A stretch of DNA of 39,323 nucleotides from Hofstenia miamia (Eukaryota; Xenacoelomorpha; Acoela; Hofsteniidae): contig CABFPE010000018.1 in assembly GCA_900660155.1 (NCBI GenBank), forward strand, positions 1,223,728 to 1,263,050. The letters run 5' to 3'. The notes under the pieces were generated by a model, which was not told the DNA's origin, ran no database searches, and saw only the letters and a program-made list of their open reading frames with translations. Below are positions 22,040 through 33,136 of the stretch, one piece after another. A program made the position numbers and the translations under genes. Each line of letters starts with the position of its first letter. The first letter of the stretch is position 1.

Positions 22040-22545
22040 CAAAAGTTCAGAAAATGTTTTTTCATTTGTACTAAACCCCTAAGAAGGTTTAGATGCTCCA
22101 AATTTCTGAAATGCATTCCATCGTTTAGAAGGTTTTTCCGAATAGTTATGAATCTTCCGCAGTATATGTTAATAACGCCATTACAATTCTTTTGCCAAAT
22201 TTCATTGAAAAGTTCTCGTCTCTAAGCTCGTCTTTTACTGGAGGTATTCTTGATACTATTAACTTCTTGCAATAGATGTGCAGGATCTTTAAAGCTTCTT
22301 TGACATAGTATTCGAATGTTCATGAAGATCCTCTTCTGTTAACATCGTTTGTACCAATAAATATGGCAATAATATCATATTTCATTTTGGGTATATAGTT
22401 GACTAAATGCTTAAACCTTCGTCTACCCCTGGCATTAATGTCTGCATCTTATATTTTGAATGTTGGAAGCGACGCACATGCTCTTCTTAGATTCGAAGCA
22501 CCCAATATCAGCTTGGAAGAGATTGAGCAAGTGATGATCCAAGTG
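22040..22545 (-). pseudogene. SGNH/GDSL-like esterase domain relic, probably LINE ORF1-derived
   Basis: On the minus strand, one frame from about 22520 reads LILGASNLRRACASLPTF, a stop, then DADINARGRRRFKHLVNY. IPKMKYDIIAIFIGTNDVN follows, then another stop, then EALKILHIYCKKLIVSRIPP. After a frameshift it ends with LLNDGMHFRNLEHLNLL. These correspond to SGNH-hydrolase block I (G-x-S, with A where the usual Asp sits), block III (GTND) and block V (DGMH, the Asp/His pair). SGNH esterase domains of this type occur in ORF1 of some CR1-group LINEs and in other mobile-element proteins. I cannot say which this came from. Two stops and a frameshift make it dead. Its orientation is opposite to the LINE at 23.6 kb, so it does not belong to that copy. 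Confidence 0.65.
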
Positions 22546-23315
22546 AAATATTGACCTAATATATATAATAACAATTTTGCGGCTAAAATTTAATCTCAAT
22601 TTTAGGCTATTCAAACCGGAACCATTAAAAAAGCGGGACCTTAGAACGCCACAGGATGAGTCCGAAATACATGATTAGCATGAGTTCAACAATTCAAAGC
22701 AGTTTCATTAAAGAAATAGGGGCTTTAGAACTTCGCAGGAACGTACTTACATTGTATTTTAAGTGAGGACAGTACATTTGTAATTTTTTAATTAAACACT
22801 AACTTGCATTTAACTCATCCTTAATAAGCAGAAATGAGCAAATTAGTATCTCTAATAATTTTTATTGTGAATTTAATTGTTCCAAAGCTTCGAGCACAAT
22901 AATAGTAAAATTTAAGCAATCGTTATTTAAGAGAGCTTAGCTTACACACCATTTAGTTTTCACAGCCATTGAAATAGTAATTGAGTGAATGATACGAAAA
23001 TGAATGCCTTCATTAAGAATCATGCAAGAAAACACTTGTCATTTCTTAGATCTACCCCCAGCTCTTTCTCAATGAACTAGAAATATAGTTCATCATTTTA
23101 TGATCAGTAAACCCAACCATTTCAGGCTAAACCAAAATAGTTTATTACTAATGCTTACATTTGTTGCCCTAAGTTTATCATTTTAATAAATAAGCGTAAA
23201 CAAAAATTTGGTAGCAGAGCTACCATGAAATTAAATATTCGAAATCAAAATAAATGATGTCGCTCATCTCTTCTTGTCATCGTTTCAAAGGAGTTTCGCC
23301 CAAAAGATTATTAAT

Positions 23316-23318
<3 letters not shown>
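22546..23318. other. Non-coding stretch with a degenerate tandem duplication
   Basis: About 22624-22665 and 22705-22745 are diverged direct repeats (attaaaRaa...ttagaac...caggaR), spaced about 90 bases. No gene is recognised. Confidence 0.45.
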
Positions 23319-23358
<40 letters not shown>

Positions 23359-23401
23359 ATATGTAATTATATGTATCATTATATATATATATATATATAT
23401 A
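23319..23401. repeat. Double (TA)n microsatellite
   Basis: Two TA runs (about 23319-23355 and 23380-23401) are separated by a short imperfect segment with ATGTA units. The short plus frame 23254-23484 (YIYIYI...) is a product of this repeat, not a gene. Confidence 0.93.
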
Positions 23402-23629
23402 CAGCCTTGTGCACAATAGTTCTGACTAATGCTTTTCACATTAACGTTGTTCTCTTCGTTGTTACTGGTACTTTGAAAGTGTGAATACCTAATTTCAGAA
23501 TGTACCTGTTAGCATTTAGGTCTAAGCTTAAAATTTGTGAAAATTATTATTCACCGCAAGGTGTGTGGTAAAACTATTTCCTTCGAAATACGAAAAATTA
23601 TCATTTCAAAATTCCTGGAAAAAATTCAA

Positions 23630-25042
23630 ATCAAATATATGCAAAGATCTTCAATAAGTCTTTTGAAAATAATTTATCCGGAAAAGTGGAAGAAAGATTG
23701 ATGACAGCAGTGCCGAAAACCACAAATGAGATTGAAATAATTCCAGAAAATTTAAAATTATTTCGCCCAATTACACTAACGCCGGTTATTGCCAGAGTTA
23801 TGGATAAGTGTTTCGTAGACGTATGCATGCAAAAAATGAAGGATGTCTTAGATTCATATCAGTTTGCGTATAAAAAGAATAGTGGGACAGTAGATATATT
23901 ATTATATACAATGCAACTTATGTACACATGTCTAAACTTAGCGAATACTTCAATTGTTAGTATGGTGTTCTTCGATTATTCTAGTGCATTTAACACAATT
24001 TTACAAAACAAAATGATAAAAATATAGGCAAAACATCATCTTGGTCATCAGATTGGGTAAGGGAATACATGAAGGATTGGTGAAGGATTGGTCACAAAGA
24101 ATACGATATGAAAAAGATAAATTTACAGAAGAAATTAGAATAGTTGTTGGTGTTCCCCAAGGTGGACCCTTGAGTGAAGTCTTATTCACTGACCAAACCA
24201 ATGAAATATCTAATGAGAGTTTGAGTGCTGATAGAAGCATCGCTGATATTTACAAGTACTCTGATGACATGAGAGTAATCGGAAAAATATGACACGAACT
24301 TGTTGATGAAGACTTTGAAGAATATAAAAGAACAGTAGAGAAGACAACTCAAGCTTCAGAAAAAAGTAATCTAAAAATGAATATTGCTAAGACTAAAGAA
24401 CTAATTATTGCACATCCAAATATAAGAAAAGAGTGCCTGAAAAACATAATTAAGACGAAAATTTGTTTCAGGAATAGCGAATTAGAATCAGTAAAGGCAT
24501 TCAAATATCTCTGCATTTATATTGATTGTTCACTTTGTTGGAGTTCTCATCTCAGAATTCGAAAACTTAACTACTTTATAAATTATCTAGATGAAAATGC
24601 TAAAATGTTTGTATTTCAAACATATATTTTGTTTATATATATATGTATGCAGGTGAAGTTTATGTTCCCTAACTATTAGAAATTGTACAGAAAAAATTGA
24701 GGAAGCCAATTAAATTATATTCGAAAATAACGAATATAAAGAAAGCTGTACTGATTGAAGAAGTGAATAGTGCATTCAGTAAAAAATTTATACGAACTGT
24801 AACAAAGATCAAAGAAAATAAACAACATGTGCTCCCATATCAACAACAAAAGACACGATGTAAAATAACGTTTCCAAATGTTCACTCAGTGCAATATAAG
24901 AAATCGTTTGCATATACTGCACGTAGTTATATCTTGTACGGAACTTTCCCCCAGTTCTTATAAAAATTTGTCACATTCCTTTTTACAAACAACTTTGTTG
25001 TTTTGTACAAGAATTAAAGCGGACATACATACATACATACAT
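23630..25042 (+). pseudogene. L2/CR1-group LINE reverse transcriptase with (ACAT)n 3' tail
   Basis: Reverse transcriptase motifs appear in order. NKSFENNLSGKVEERLMTAVPK is followed by LFRPITLTPVIARVMDKCF, DSYQFAYKKNSGTVDILLY and the catalytic FFDYSSAFNTI (to about 24000). A frameshift follows at about 24027, then VGVPQGGPLSEVLF (24150-24185). KYSDDM stands at the usual [FY]xDD box (about 24255-24272), then KMNIAKTKELII and AFKYLCIYIDCSLCWSSHL (24377-24560). The C-terminal tail (24697-24963) has the usual basic, SF-rich layout. SSAFNTI and the YSDD box resemble L2/Rex1-type LINEs. The element ends in five ACAT units at 25023-25042 instead of poly-A, as CR1/L2-group elements often end in a microsatellite. 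No endonuclease is visible upstream. Frameshifts at 24027, 24292 and 24680 disable it. Confidence 0.88.
25023..25042 (+). repeat. (ACAT)5 LINE 3' tail
   Basis: A perfect ACAT tetranucleotide run immediately after the LINE 3' UTR, which contains AATTAAAG at about 25012. Confidence 0.8.
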
Positions 25043-28008
25043 GTGAACAATCAATGCGGCCCGCAGAACCAATGTTTTAGACAGTCTGTAAGATAAGATA
25101 ACTTTGCAACTCTTTAAGTAACCACAATGTTGTAAACATGTAAGGTATAACGGGGTTCGTAGGCACCTTCTATATATAATAGATCATATTATTATACCGT
25201 AAGAATTTGGATCTAAAACAGATAGTGAACCTAAGGGCAGCTTTCCAACTATTTGATGACATGTTCTTTTTTCAGTGAATAAATCGAGTGGAAATCTAAA
25301 CGGATAAAAAACTCCTAGCCGTAAGTACCTAACATATGAACGCAATTTGAGTCACAGGCTACCGGCTGCACCGCGGGATGAATGGCTGATTGTGCAGCTG
25401 CTCCAAGATCCCTTTAACTGAATTTGGGGAGTACCGGGGGAACTACTTATGCGTTCGAACATTTAGATTTCTGGAGCCATATATGGTCAAACCTGATCAT
25501 ACAAAAAGATGATTCCGGTGAAACTAAATTCCCTTCACTCGATAATTCTAATACACGCTATTTATAATCAAATTGCACAAACAGATAAACAATTAGCATG
25601 TACCTTTTCTTTAATTATGCTTTTATTATGCAGACAAATTATTATTACTAAATTAGCTTTAGTGATTTCGTCTTATCCTTTTGTCAAACAATTTGCCGAC
25701 AACTACTATTTCGTACTGCACATAAAATTGTTTTACAAAAATTTATTGATAATTGTGTTATTACAAAAAATTAAATATAATTAAATCTCAGTTTGTTAAT
25801 AGTCTTAGTTTCTTCTTATTTTATTTCTTTTTTATCATCACATTATGCCACAATCATAACAGTTGATGAATTTTGGTTGTACTGGCAAAACGATAGGTCT
25901 GACCGTTACCGCTCATGGTATATATATATATATGTATAACCGCAGAGGCGCAGCCAAAGGGGCCACGATGCCATGCCAATAGGTTTGGACATCCATATCC
26001 TATGTCGCCTTTTTTAACTCCGTCCTGCCCCCCTTCATAAGCATACTCTCTTAAGAATACTTGATGGCGAATTTCTTCCTTTTTTCTTTTTTTCTGGTTG
26101 CCTTGAGTATAGTACTTTCAGTAAAGAGGAATAACTGTTATTTAGAATCTATAAAGAGGGATCATAAGTAAACTGAATACTTGCAGTGATATATTGATAT
26201 GAGATTGTTACATCATGGCAATAATCTTTGTAAGGTATATTGATTGAATGTCCTCAGCATTAAAAGTAATGATCACCCAAAATACTCAAAGGATAGGTGT
26301 AGCGAATACGAGACCGTACCTACGTGTACAGGTAACCCTAGACTCCTTTCTTTTTTTAACCTAAATCTCAAGGAGTTGCTGAGTAAGATATATTTTATTG
26401 GAAATAAGAATACCTACATGTATAATGAAGTGTATCTTCTAATATATTTGGGTTTCAGCAAGCCAAAAAATGATTTGAATATAAATAGCTTTTATTCATT
26501 TGTTTTTTGAATGCACATAGATTATACCGTATAAATTTAGAAATGCAATAGTACACAATTTCAATGATTTACGAATATATTTACAGTTAAAATGAAATCA
26601 GTGTAAATTTTAATTAAAAATTTAATATTTATAATTAGATAGAATTAATTACCATATTATTTAAATGATATTCAATCTTCATCGTCATGATGCCAGTACA
26701 TTTGCCTCCTGTTTTAACAGTTCGATACTGAAAAAAAATGGCATTTATAATCTTAATTGTTACAGAAACAATGACAATTGAAAATTGTGGTCTCGCATTT
26801 CTAAGCACACTGTTGTTTAGATGCCCTAATTGAGAATTTTGACTTTTTGACGTTGTATTGATGCAGAAATGATAAAAAAGGATCATATATGCAGCAATTA
26901 CAGTCAATTTTCCAAAATCAGAGCAGACAAGGCACCTTTGATCCCTGTGGTCTTGTATTACCTAAATCTCATATTCCCTCCTTTTACACCTACATTGTGA
27001 AAAAAACCATGCATGTACGCAATGTTTAACATTCTGTGAACATCTAAATGAGAAATTCCCCTATCAAATATTATTTTGCGATCAGTTAGCAATGAAAAGC
27101 GAGTTCTGCTTATGTATTTTGAAATGCAGTAGGACCAAGAACAATGTACGGAAGTCCAGCTAAACATCCAGCTCTTAAGTTTGCCAAATTAGCAGACGGC
27201 TAGAATGTATATCATTGCTTTTTTCAGAAATCTCTTACACGTAATGAATAGCTAAAAGCATTCAAAAATCAAAAGCAATATATATGCATTCCAATCCAGT
27301 TAAATATTAAATGACAAACTTTCGGGTTGAATTTTCGACTGGATGGAATTATATATAAATTGCTCTTGAGTAGGACTAGCAGTATTTGTATAAATTTATA
27401 AAAAAATATCTTCAAACTACATTGTTAATAAGAATTTGAACACAATATTTAATTTTCATGAATATGTAGAATATAAATGTATATCATTAGAAGATAAATT
27501 AGTTTCATACATTCATGAAAAAGAATATATAAAACTTAGTATTAATCTATAAAGAAATATACTTTCAATCGAAAGCTTGCGACGAAATTAAATGCTACAG
27601 TTAATTATTCATGAATTTGCATTAGATGTATGTTTTATCTCATCAAATAATAATGAATTAAGTCAAATTGCGTCTTCGCCTTTGGATGATACAACAACAA
27701 ATGAGAATTAAATGTGTTGTCTTTTCAGCTGGCAGTTTAGACGAGTAAGAATGAATCACATTTCCTGTTTCTGAAATTATACATTACCAGTGCGTTTCCA
27801 TATTGAATACACGTACTACTTTTTTGAATGGAAATTTTTCTAATTACTTATGAAAATATTGCAAAATTTTTGTATCAGATCATGGCCTGTTCTATATATG
27901 GCCTTATAAGTTGCCTTTTGTCTAAAAGATAGCCAAAAACGATCATCATTCCTGCTACGCATTTTGTAAAAGTACAGTTCTAAAGGTCCTGTGCTAAAAG
28001 TAGTCATG
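25043..28008. other. 3-kb stretch without recognisable gene
   Basis: I see no supported gene. There is a short (TA)n run at 25919-25933. Possible GC-rich transposon-like ends lie near 25940-26035. Weak open frames at 25509-25784, 26244-26510, 26635-26907 (minus) and 26958-27167 (minus) have no domain that I recognise. Confidence 0.5.
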
Positions 28009-28331
28009 ACTTGATGTCACAAAATCTGATTAGTCCATACAGGTCTAGAGGAGAGCAGTCACACCCGATGAAATATATTTTTCTCAATTTTAAAAAATAT
28101 TTTTGTTTTGAAATATTTGTTAATTACCACTTTTACCGAAAAAATTCAGTCTTTCAAAATGTTTGTAAATTGAGAAATATATAATAAATATTAATTTTGT
28201 CAACAATATAGTCCAATGACGTCAGAGATAGACAACCTTACATCGCCAGATCGTCAAAGTCCACAATTACATCACTTTGTGACTTTCTCCTCTGGCCCTA
28301 TGAGGACCAATCTGATTTTGTGACCTCAAGT
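28009..28331. repeat. Foldback (inverted-repeat) element
   Basis: The arm at 28009-28062 is matched by an inverted copy at 28279-28331; the shared core is ATCWGATTTTGTGAC. A second inner pair (ctcaatttta near 28082 and taaattgag near 28166) extends the hairpin potential. The unit is about 320 bp with an AT-rich loop and no ORF. The ends are not sharp enough to find a TSD. It may be a degenerate MITE. Confidence 0.6.
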
Positions 28332-28521
28332 TTCCCCCTGTGTAGACCAATTAAAATTTTGTGCCTTCAACCCTCGCTTATATATACTACTGCTAAACTT
28401 CCTAAGAAGAGCAAATACGAATTGTTTATCATTCAGCAAGTCTTTAGAAATAAGTGCTAGGCAATTGAGAAGTTCTTGTCATAGCCTTTGAAATTTGTTT
28501 TGAAAGGGTATATTTTTGTGT

Positions 28522-29560
28522 TTAACTAGCTTGCAAACCCGCCCAACATTGAAATTTCATATCATGGCGGACAGCTGCATTGCTATAGCCGTTTGGGTAG
28601 CAGAGTTGGAATCGGGTACAGAATTGGGAACCGAAACCGAACCAATTTTTTCAACATGTACCCGAAATCGAATGTACCCAAAATTTCCCAAAATGTACAG
28701 TATCTTACCCGAATCCTACCCGAAATGCCGGACAGCAAAGTGACATTCAAAATTTCAAATGAATGATAGTGTATTGTTTTAATGAGCTGGTTATAATACA
28801 CAATCCCACCTTTTCGGTTGTTTCCTGATAGGAAAAGAAATCGAATATATATCAGAAATAATATCAAAGAAACTGATTGTCTTACTATTCCAACTCTGTT
28901 GGGTAAAGTCTTTTATTACTGTTACAAATTGAACACCATATGTTAAAAACTCTTAGGAATCCAGCAACATTTTTTGAATTGTGAATGTATTCTATAATGC
29001 CTGCAATTGTTGTTTCTTGGAAAAATTGCTATACCAATTTAACGTTGAATTTTTGTTACCAGGAGGCAAACTTTGATAAGTCAAGTTCCTTGCAATTTTG
29101 AAAACATAATTTTCTATCTTTTCTTATTCATAGATTTTATTAAAGTATTCGCAAAAAATAACATCATCTTCAAATTGAATTTGATATGGTTCCAAACAAA
29201 ACGTTGGAAAAATGGATTTCTTTGAATTAAAAAGATAATTCTAATATTTTAGCATTTATCTGTAGATGAATACTATGTAAGTCTGTAACGAAATTATTTA
29301 CGCCATATTTTTCAAAACAATACCCAAAATTGCTCCAATTTACTGAACTATTATCTGTAACCACAGATTTTATGGCAAAATCTAACCTGTGCAATAATAT
29401 AATACATTCTTCAATTTCATCAGCAAGAAATTCTCCCTTAGTTCGAGTAATTGGAACAGTCTAAATAATATATGGCACATTCTTTTATAATACAACTATC
29501 ATAAATTGTTCTGTAAGAAGTGGCATCTTTCCCAAGGTCCCAAGGCCCTTGCAAGAAAAT
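28522..29560 (-). pseudogene. P-element-like transposase relic, split by a MITE
   Basis: Minus-strand frames show TVPITRTKGEFLADEIEE, then CIILLHRLDFAIKSVVTDNS and a block with SVNWSNFGYCFEKYGV (about 29460-29300). Downstream is HSIHLQINAKI at the position of the family's 'D.vHL.KN+RNN' block. The layout, including the 'gf.v..vv.DN...N' segment, is that of P-element/THAP-type DDE transposases. Nearer 29040-28900 a C-terminal stretch reads FLRVFNIWCSICNSNKRLYP. There the frame is interrupted by the hAT MITE at 28601-28898. If the MITE and one TSD copy are ignored, the reading frame continues open to a TAA at 28522-28524. Multiple stops and frameshifts occur elsewhere. The assignment is from remembered family patterns and moderately secure. 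Confidence 0.5.
28601..28898. mobile_element. hAT MITE with near-perfect 8-bp TSD
   Basis: The left end is cagagttggaatcggg. The complement of the right end is cagagttggaatagta. The flanking 8-mers are ttgggtag (28593-28600) and ttgggtaa (28899-28906), 7 of 8 identical. The left subterminal half carries repeated TACCCGAA/ACCGAA motifs. It is 298 bp with no transposase. It sits inside the P-like transposase relic and so postdates it. Confidence 0.85.
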
Positions 29561-29602
29561 TTGAGTGTCTCTTATTTGATTATTCTATATAAAGGACTAC
29601 GA

Positions 29603-30570
29603 ATCAATCATTTCTAGAGAACAATTTTGGGTTTAAAAGACAATTATTTTGTTATTTAGCACTCCACCGAATTCTCCAGGACATTCAAAGTTTCTACAAT
29701 AGTCAGAATTATAACTATGTTCGGGTGTTTGCCTTAGATTTATGCAAGGCTTTCGACAACGTTCGCAGACACACTATAATTGAGAAGTTATCAGGAGTGC
29801 TGAAAGACAAATCTCACATAGTTAACCTAGTATGCGATTTTCTTTCTGACCAGTACCCTGTATGTAGAAACGAATGGAAACAGTTCAGTAATCTTGAACA
29901 CCAACAGTGGCGTACCGCAAGGGACTGTCGTAGGGCCTCACTTATTCAATATTGTTTATGATGGACTGTCATATCATCATGATGTTCGTCTCACAAAGTT
30001 TGCCGGTGATATAACCGTAGTAGTTGCTGGTATGAATTCTGACATTTCTGAAAAAGTTTTGAAACATATAAAGAATTGGTGTAATGCAAATAACTTTGTA
30101 TTAAATGCCTCAAAGTCAGTAGAACTACTTTTTAACTGGTCATGTGCCACTGATCCTGGTGAAACCTTCGGAATCAAACGATTGAAACATGCAACAATAC
30201 TGGGAATGACTTTATCAGATGAGTTGATCTTTCATTAACATTTTCGATTACTTTACAGAAACTTGCCCAGAAAGTTTATATTTTCAAAAAATTGAAATTC
30301 ATTGGCAACAATTTTGTTGAATTACAAACTCTGTATATCTGTTTATTCCTTAGTCAAATAAAGTATTGCCTGACTGTTTGGGGTGGTGTTAATTTGGGTG
30401 AATAGAAAAAAATCGATGCACTTCAAAAGCGACTGGTTACTTTTGGTGTGATGAAAGATTTCAACCGGTTCCAACAATTAGTTAGTGAAGCAGATTCATC
30501 TTTATATGAGACTATATTGCATACCGACAACCATATTTGGGAGGACGTGTTACGAGTACGTAGCACATAG
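29603..30570 (+). pseudogene. LINE reverse transcriptase fragment
   Basis: Blocks in order are NNFGFKRQLFCYLALHRIL (about 29610-29665), the catalytic VFALDLCKAFDNVRRH (29722-29770), SGVPQGTVVGPHLFNI (29900-29950), KFAGDITVV at the [FY]xDD box (about 29998-30022), and NNFVLNASKSVELLF (30090-30135). A frameshifted thumb follows with KYCLTVWGG. It starts in the middle of RT motif 2 and lacks the endonuclease. The FxDD box reads FAGD, so one catalytic Asp is replaced by Gly, and a frameshift lies near 29880-29900. It is therefore an inactive copy, probably CR1/Jockey-group and distinct from the other LINEs here. Confidence 0.85.
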
Positions 30571-31273
30571 AGTGAAAATCATTTAGAAACGGAATCCTCC
30601 ACCTTATAAGTTGCTTATCAAGAAATACGAAAACTTGTTTCCAACCGTTTTTTGAGAACCTGAACTTTGGTACCATGATTTCAGATTGTACTTTTTATCA
30701 ATTTTGTATAAAGGATTTTTTTAGATGACTATCAGATGTTCTTTCTGATTTTTAATAAATTCTTATCTTATGTTATCTTCATTAATGTCAAAATTTTGTT
30801 GGTAGGAAACTCAACAGACTTTTGCAAATAAATTTCTTCCACAAGTAAAATATATTCTGGAGAAATATGCCCATCTTCTTTTAAAAAATTAATCCCTTAG
30901 AAGAATCAATGCTTCCGTAGGTTATTTTCTGCAAATATGAAAATGATGGCAAAGATAATTCATCAAGAAGTTTTGGATAACATTAAATATCGAAGCTCGA
31001 GAGCTAATACAATCACATCTACAGTTTTTTGAGGTCGATCATGTATTTTATAAAACTGAATTTTATTAAATTTAGATAAAATGCAATTATCAAAACCATA
31101 ACGGCCATAGGCCAGGAACCGGAGGTTGCAGCCCCTCCCCCCCCTCCCACCTCCAATTTAAGAAAACAAGAGAATTTGAAGGAAAATATAAGTAAAATTA
31201 AAGAAATTTTTTTAATTTCTTGATAAAAATTTAACACTAAACATGGATTTTTATAAAACTAATTGAATGCAAG
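30571..31273. other. AT-rich stretch without recognisable gene
   Basis: Nothing supported. A C-rich tract at 31120-31150 may be one end of a hAT-like element without a partner. Confidence 0.5.
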
Positions 31274-31445
31274 TAGTTTACTCTATTAGATTTATATTAT
31301 AAAGTTGGGAGTGAGTAAAATTGTAGACTATTTTAGGGGCTGCTAAAATAGTTAGTAGCAGTAACCCAGAAAAGCTCACAGTGTGTCTTGTGCACAACAC
31401 GCAGCCCTGGTTGACGTTGAATCTGTTAATGAGCCTACTATTTCC

Positions 31446-32966
31446 CAGCCTGTACCCGGTTCTACAGCATACGCCCTGTGCCCGCCCGCCCGGTCTGAAC
31501 AACGGGCTGCCCGTGCCCGTCCTGTGTGTGCCCGATACAAATAAACTATCCAAAGACTAAAATCAATAGAAAAATGTAACAAAAATCCTCTAAATCAAAA
31601 GTACAAAAACTCTCTAATTCAAATATCTAAAAAGATCCTCTAAATGAGAAGTATAAAAAATCCTCTAAATTAGCTTTTGCCTTTTGCATGTTCGGAACAC
31701 CATTAGTTCATTAGCATGCTCAGCCGACAATCTATTTCTTTTTTTTGATATGGTTGCATTCTGCAATAGATCCAGTGCGAAGTAAAAATTTCTCATCAAT
31801 AAACTGATAATTAATTGCCGTAAGTGAAACATTTTTATACTTTGATGTCCAGTGATCAAATTCAAAAGAAATAGGAAAAACACATAGGGAAGAAGGAACG
31901 CTTTCTATTTGATTATTACACTATCTTTAGCGACGATACAGAGGTATCAAAATATTTTGGTAATATTAGAAATATTAGAAGGATACAGAAATATATCGTT
32001 AGCGTTGATTGAACCATATTTAGCTCCAATGTCAATTAATCGTTGACTACCATCTTAAGCCCTTCTCCAGTACATGTTGATAACGGGCGAAAATCCAGTG
32101 ATCACATATCAACAACAGCCATACTTAATTTGCTTTTTTCTTCATTGGTAATAGAAGGTTTCGAACGAAGAAAATGTCTCAAATCACTCAAGCCTGAAGT
32201 TGATGGCTTTGCAATACAACTATTATTATTTTCACATGAATAGCGATGGAGGGATTTAGTACCATCAGAAGACATATAATGATACACATGTTTGCAAGAA
32301 AAGCATGCAAGAAAGCCATTAATATTTACTTCATTTTCCGAATATCTGAGTAAGCCAAATTTTTTCCAAATATTGTTCTTAGAAACATTTCGATTAGTAA
32401 ATATTTCAACTTTGCCTGATTTTATTTGACTTTCTATATACGTTTTTGATGGAGTAGATGTTACCATAATGCTTCACAACAAATTCAGCAGATAAAAGGA
32501 TGCTCATACAAAGCTGTTTAATTATTTCAATTATGCCTAGCACAGAATACAGCTTTAATCTAGATTAAATAATCTTTGTTTATCTCTTTCGGCCAATCGG
32601 ACGCGATGCTTTGTTATGCTGAAATTAACCTAGATGCTTATTGAATTAATTAGTTTTATTTTAGGGGGGTTTAGTGGCAGGCCTAATCTTAATCACCTCA
32701 GTGCTTTAATCACTTTAAACAAGCGAACATAAAGACTTCAAAAACAATTGAATAATTGAGCCTTGAATATTTTCTGCTTTCCGTTCATTTGAAGTTACTG
32801 TTTGGTCAGAGATATGTCTCAAATCATGAAGTATCATCAAAAATGACATAAAAGAATAGAAACCAGGCGTGCCGATTTATAAATGCCCGTGTCCACCCAC
32901 CCGCTTAAAAGTTACGCCCACCCTGTACCCGCCGGGCTCCAGCGGCTCGGGCATGCCCGCAGAACA
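31446..32966 (-). mobile_element. Internally deleted hAT transposon
   Basis: Flanked by ctatttcc (31438-31445) and ctattgcc (32967-32974), an 8-bp TSD with one mismatch. The uninterrupted copy at 11.8 kb carries ctattgca at the same place, so the target site is confirmed. Both ends are GC-rich with repeated GCCCG motifs, unlike the AT-rich surroundings, but the terminal inverted repeat itself is not clean. On the minus strand it encodes a BED zinc finger (32102-32467), then, after a stop and a frameshift, an LIDIGAKYGSINANDIFLY block (about 32035-31975). Then comes DHWTSKYKNVSLTAINYQFI (about 31860-31800), the usual D-x-W-T segment of hAT transposases, and finally RLSAEHANELMVFRTC near 31700. 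The long middle with the rest of the catalytic domain is missing. Confidence 0.8.
32102..32467 (-). pseudogene. hAT transposase N-terminus with BED zinc finger
   Basis: A 121-codon frame starting at an ATG. Residues about 34-80 form a BED finger: IWKKFGLLRY, then FLACFSCKHVYHYMSSDGTKSLHRYSC. This gives the aromatic W..F pair, C-x2-C, and a distal H...C with the typical S-x-GT-x-x-L. BED fingers bind the transposon ends. The later residues (KPSITNEEKSKLSMAVVDM) begin the hAT dimerisation/helical region. A TGA then stops the frame where family members usually continue with a short Cys-containing helix. It is part of the 31446-32966 element and not a host gene. Confidence 0.8.
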
Positions 32967-33136
32967 CTATTGCCAATGTTAGAAAAAAGCTGTGGAGCAG
33001 GGTCATTAGTTTACTAATGCTTACGGCCAACGAGAAACATAGTTTCTTAGTCAGCCTTAATAATGACTGCATACAGTTATGTGAGACATGTAGTTATTAA
33101 GTCCAAGACTTGAGACGTGTTTTTCATTGCAGTTTA

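Noticed and set aside
22645..22680. GGATGAGTCCGAAA string resembling a hammerhead ribozyme core
   Set aside because: The conserved CUGAUGA and the stem II pairing before GAAA are not present, so no hammerhead can be drawn.
23254..23484. Plus-strand frame with an YIYIYI tract
   Set aside because: Translation of a (TA)n microsatellite.
31278..31582. Two overlapping minus frames rich in Arg, Gly and Ala
   Set aside because: Created by the GC-rich hAT end crossing the repeat boundary; no domain and no conservation.
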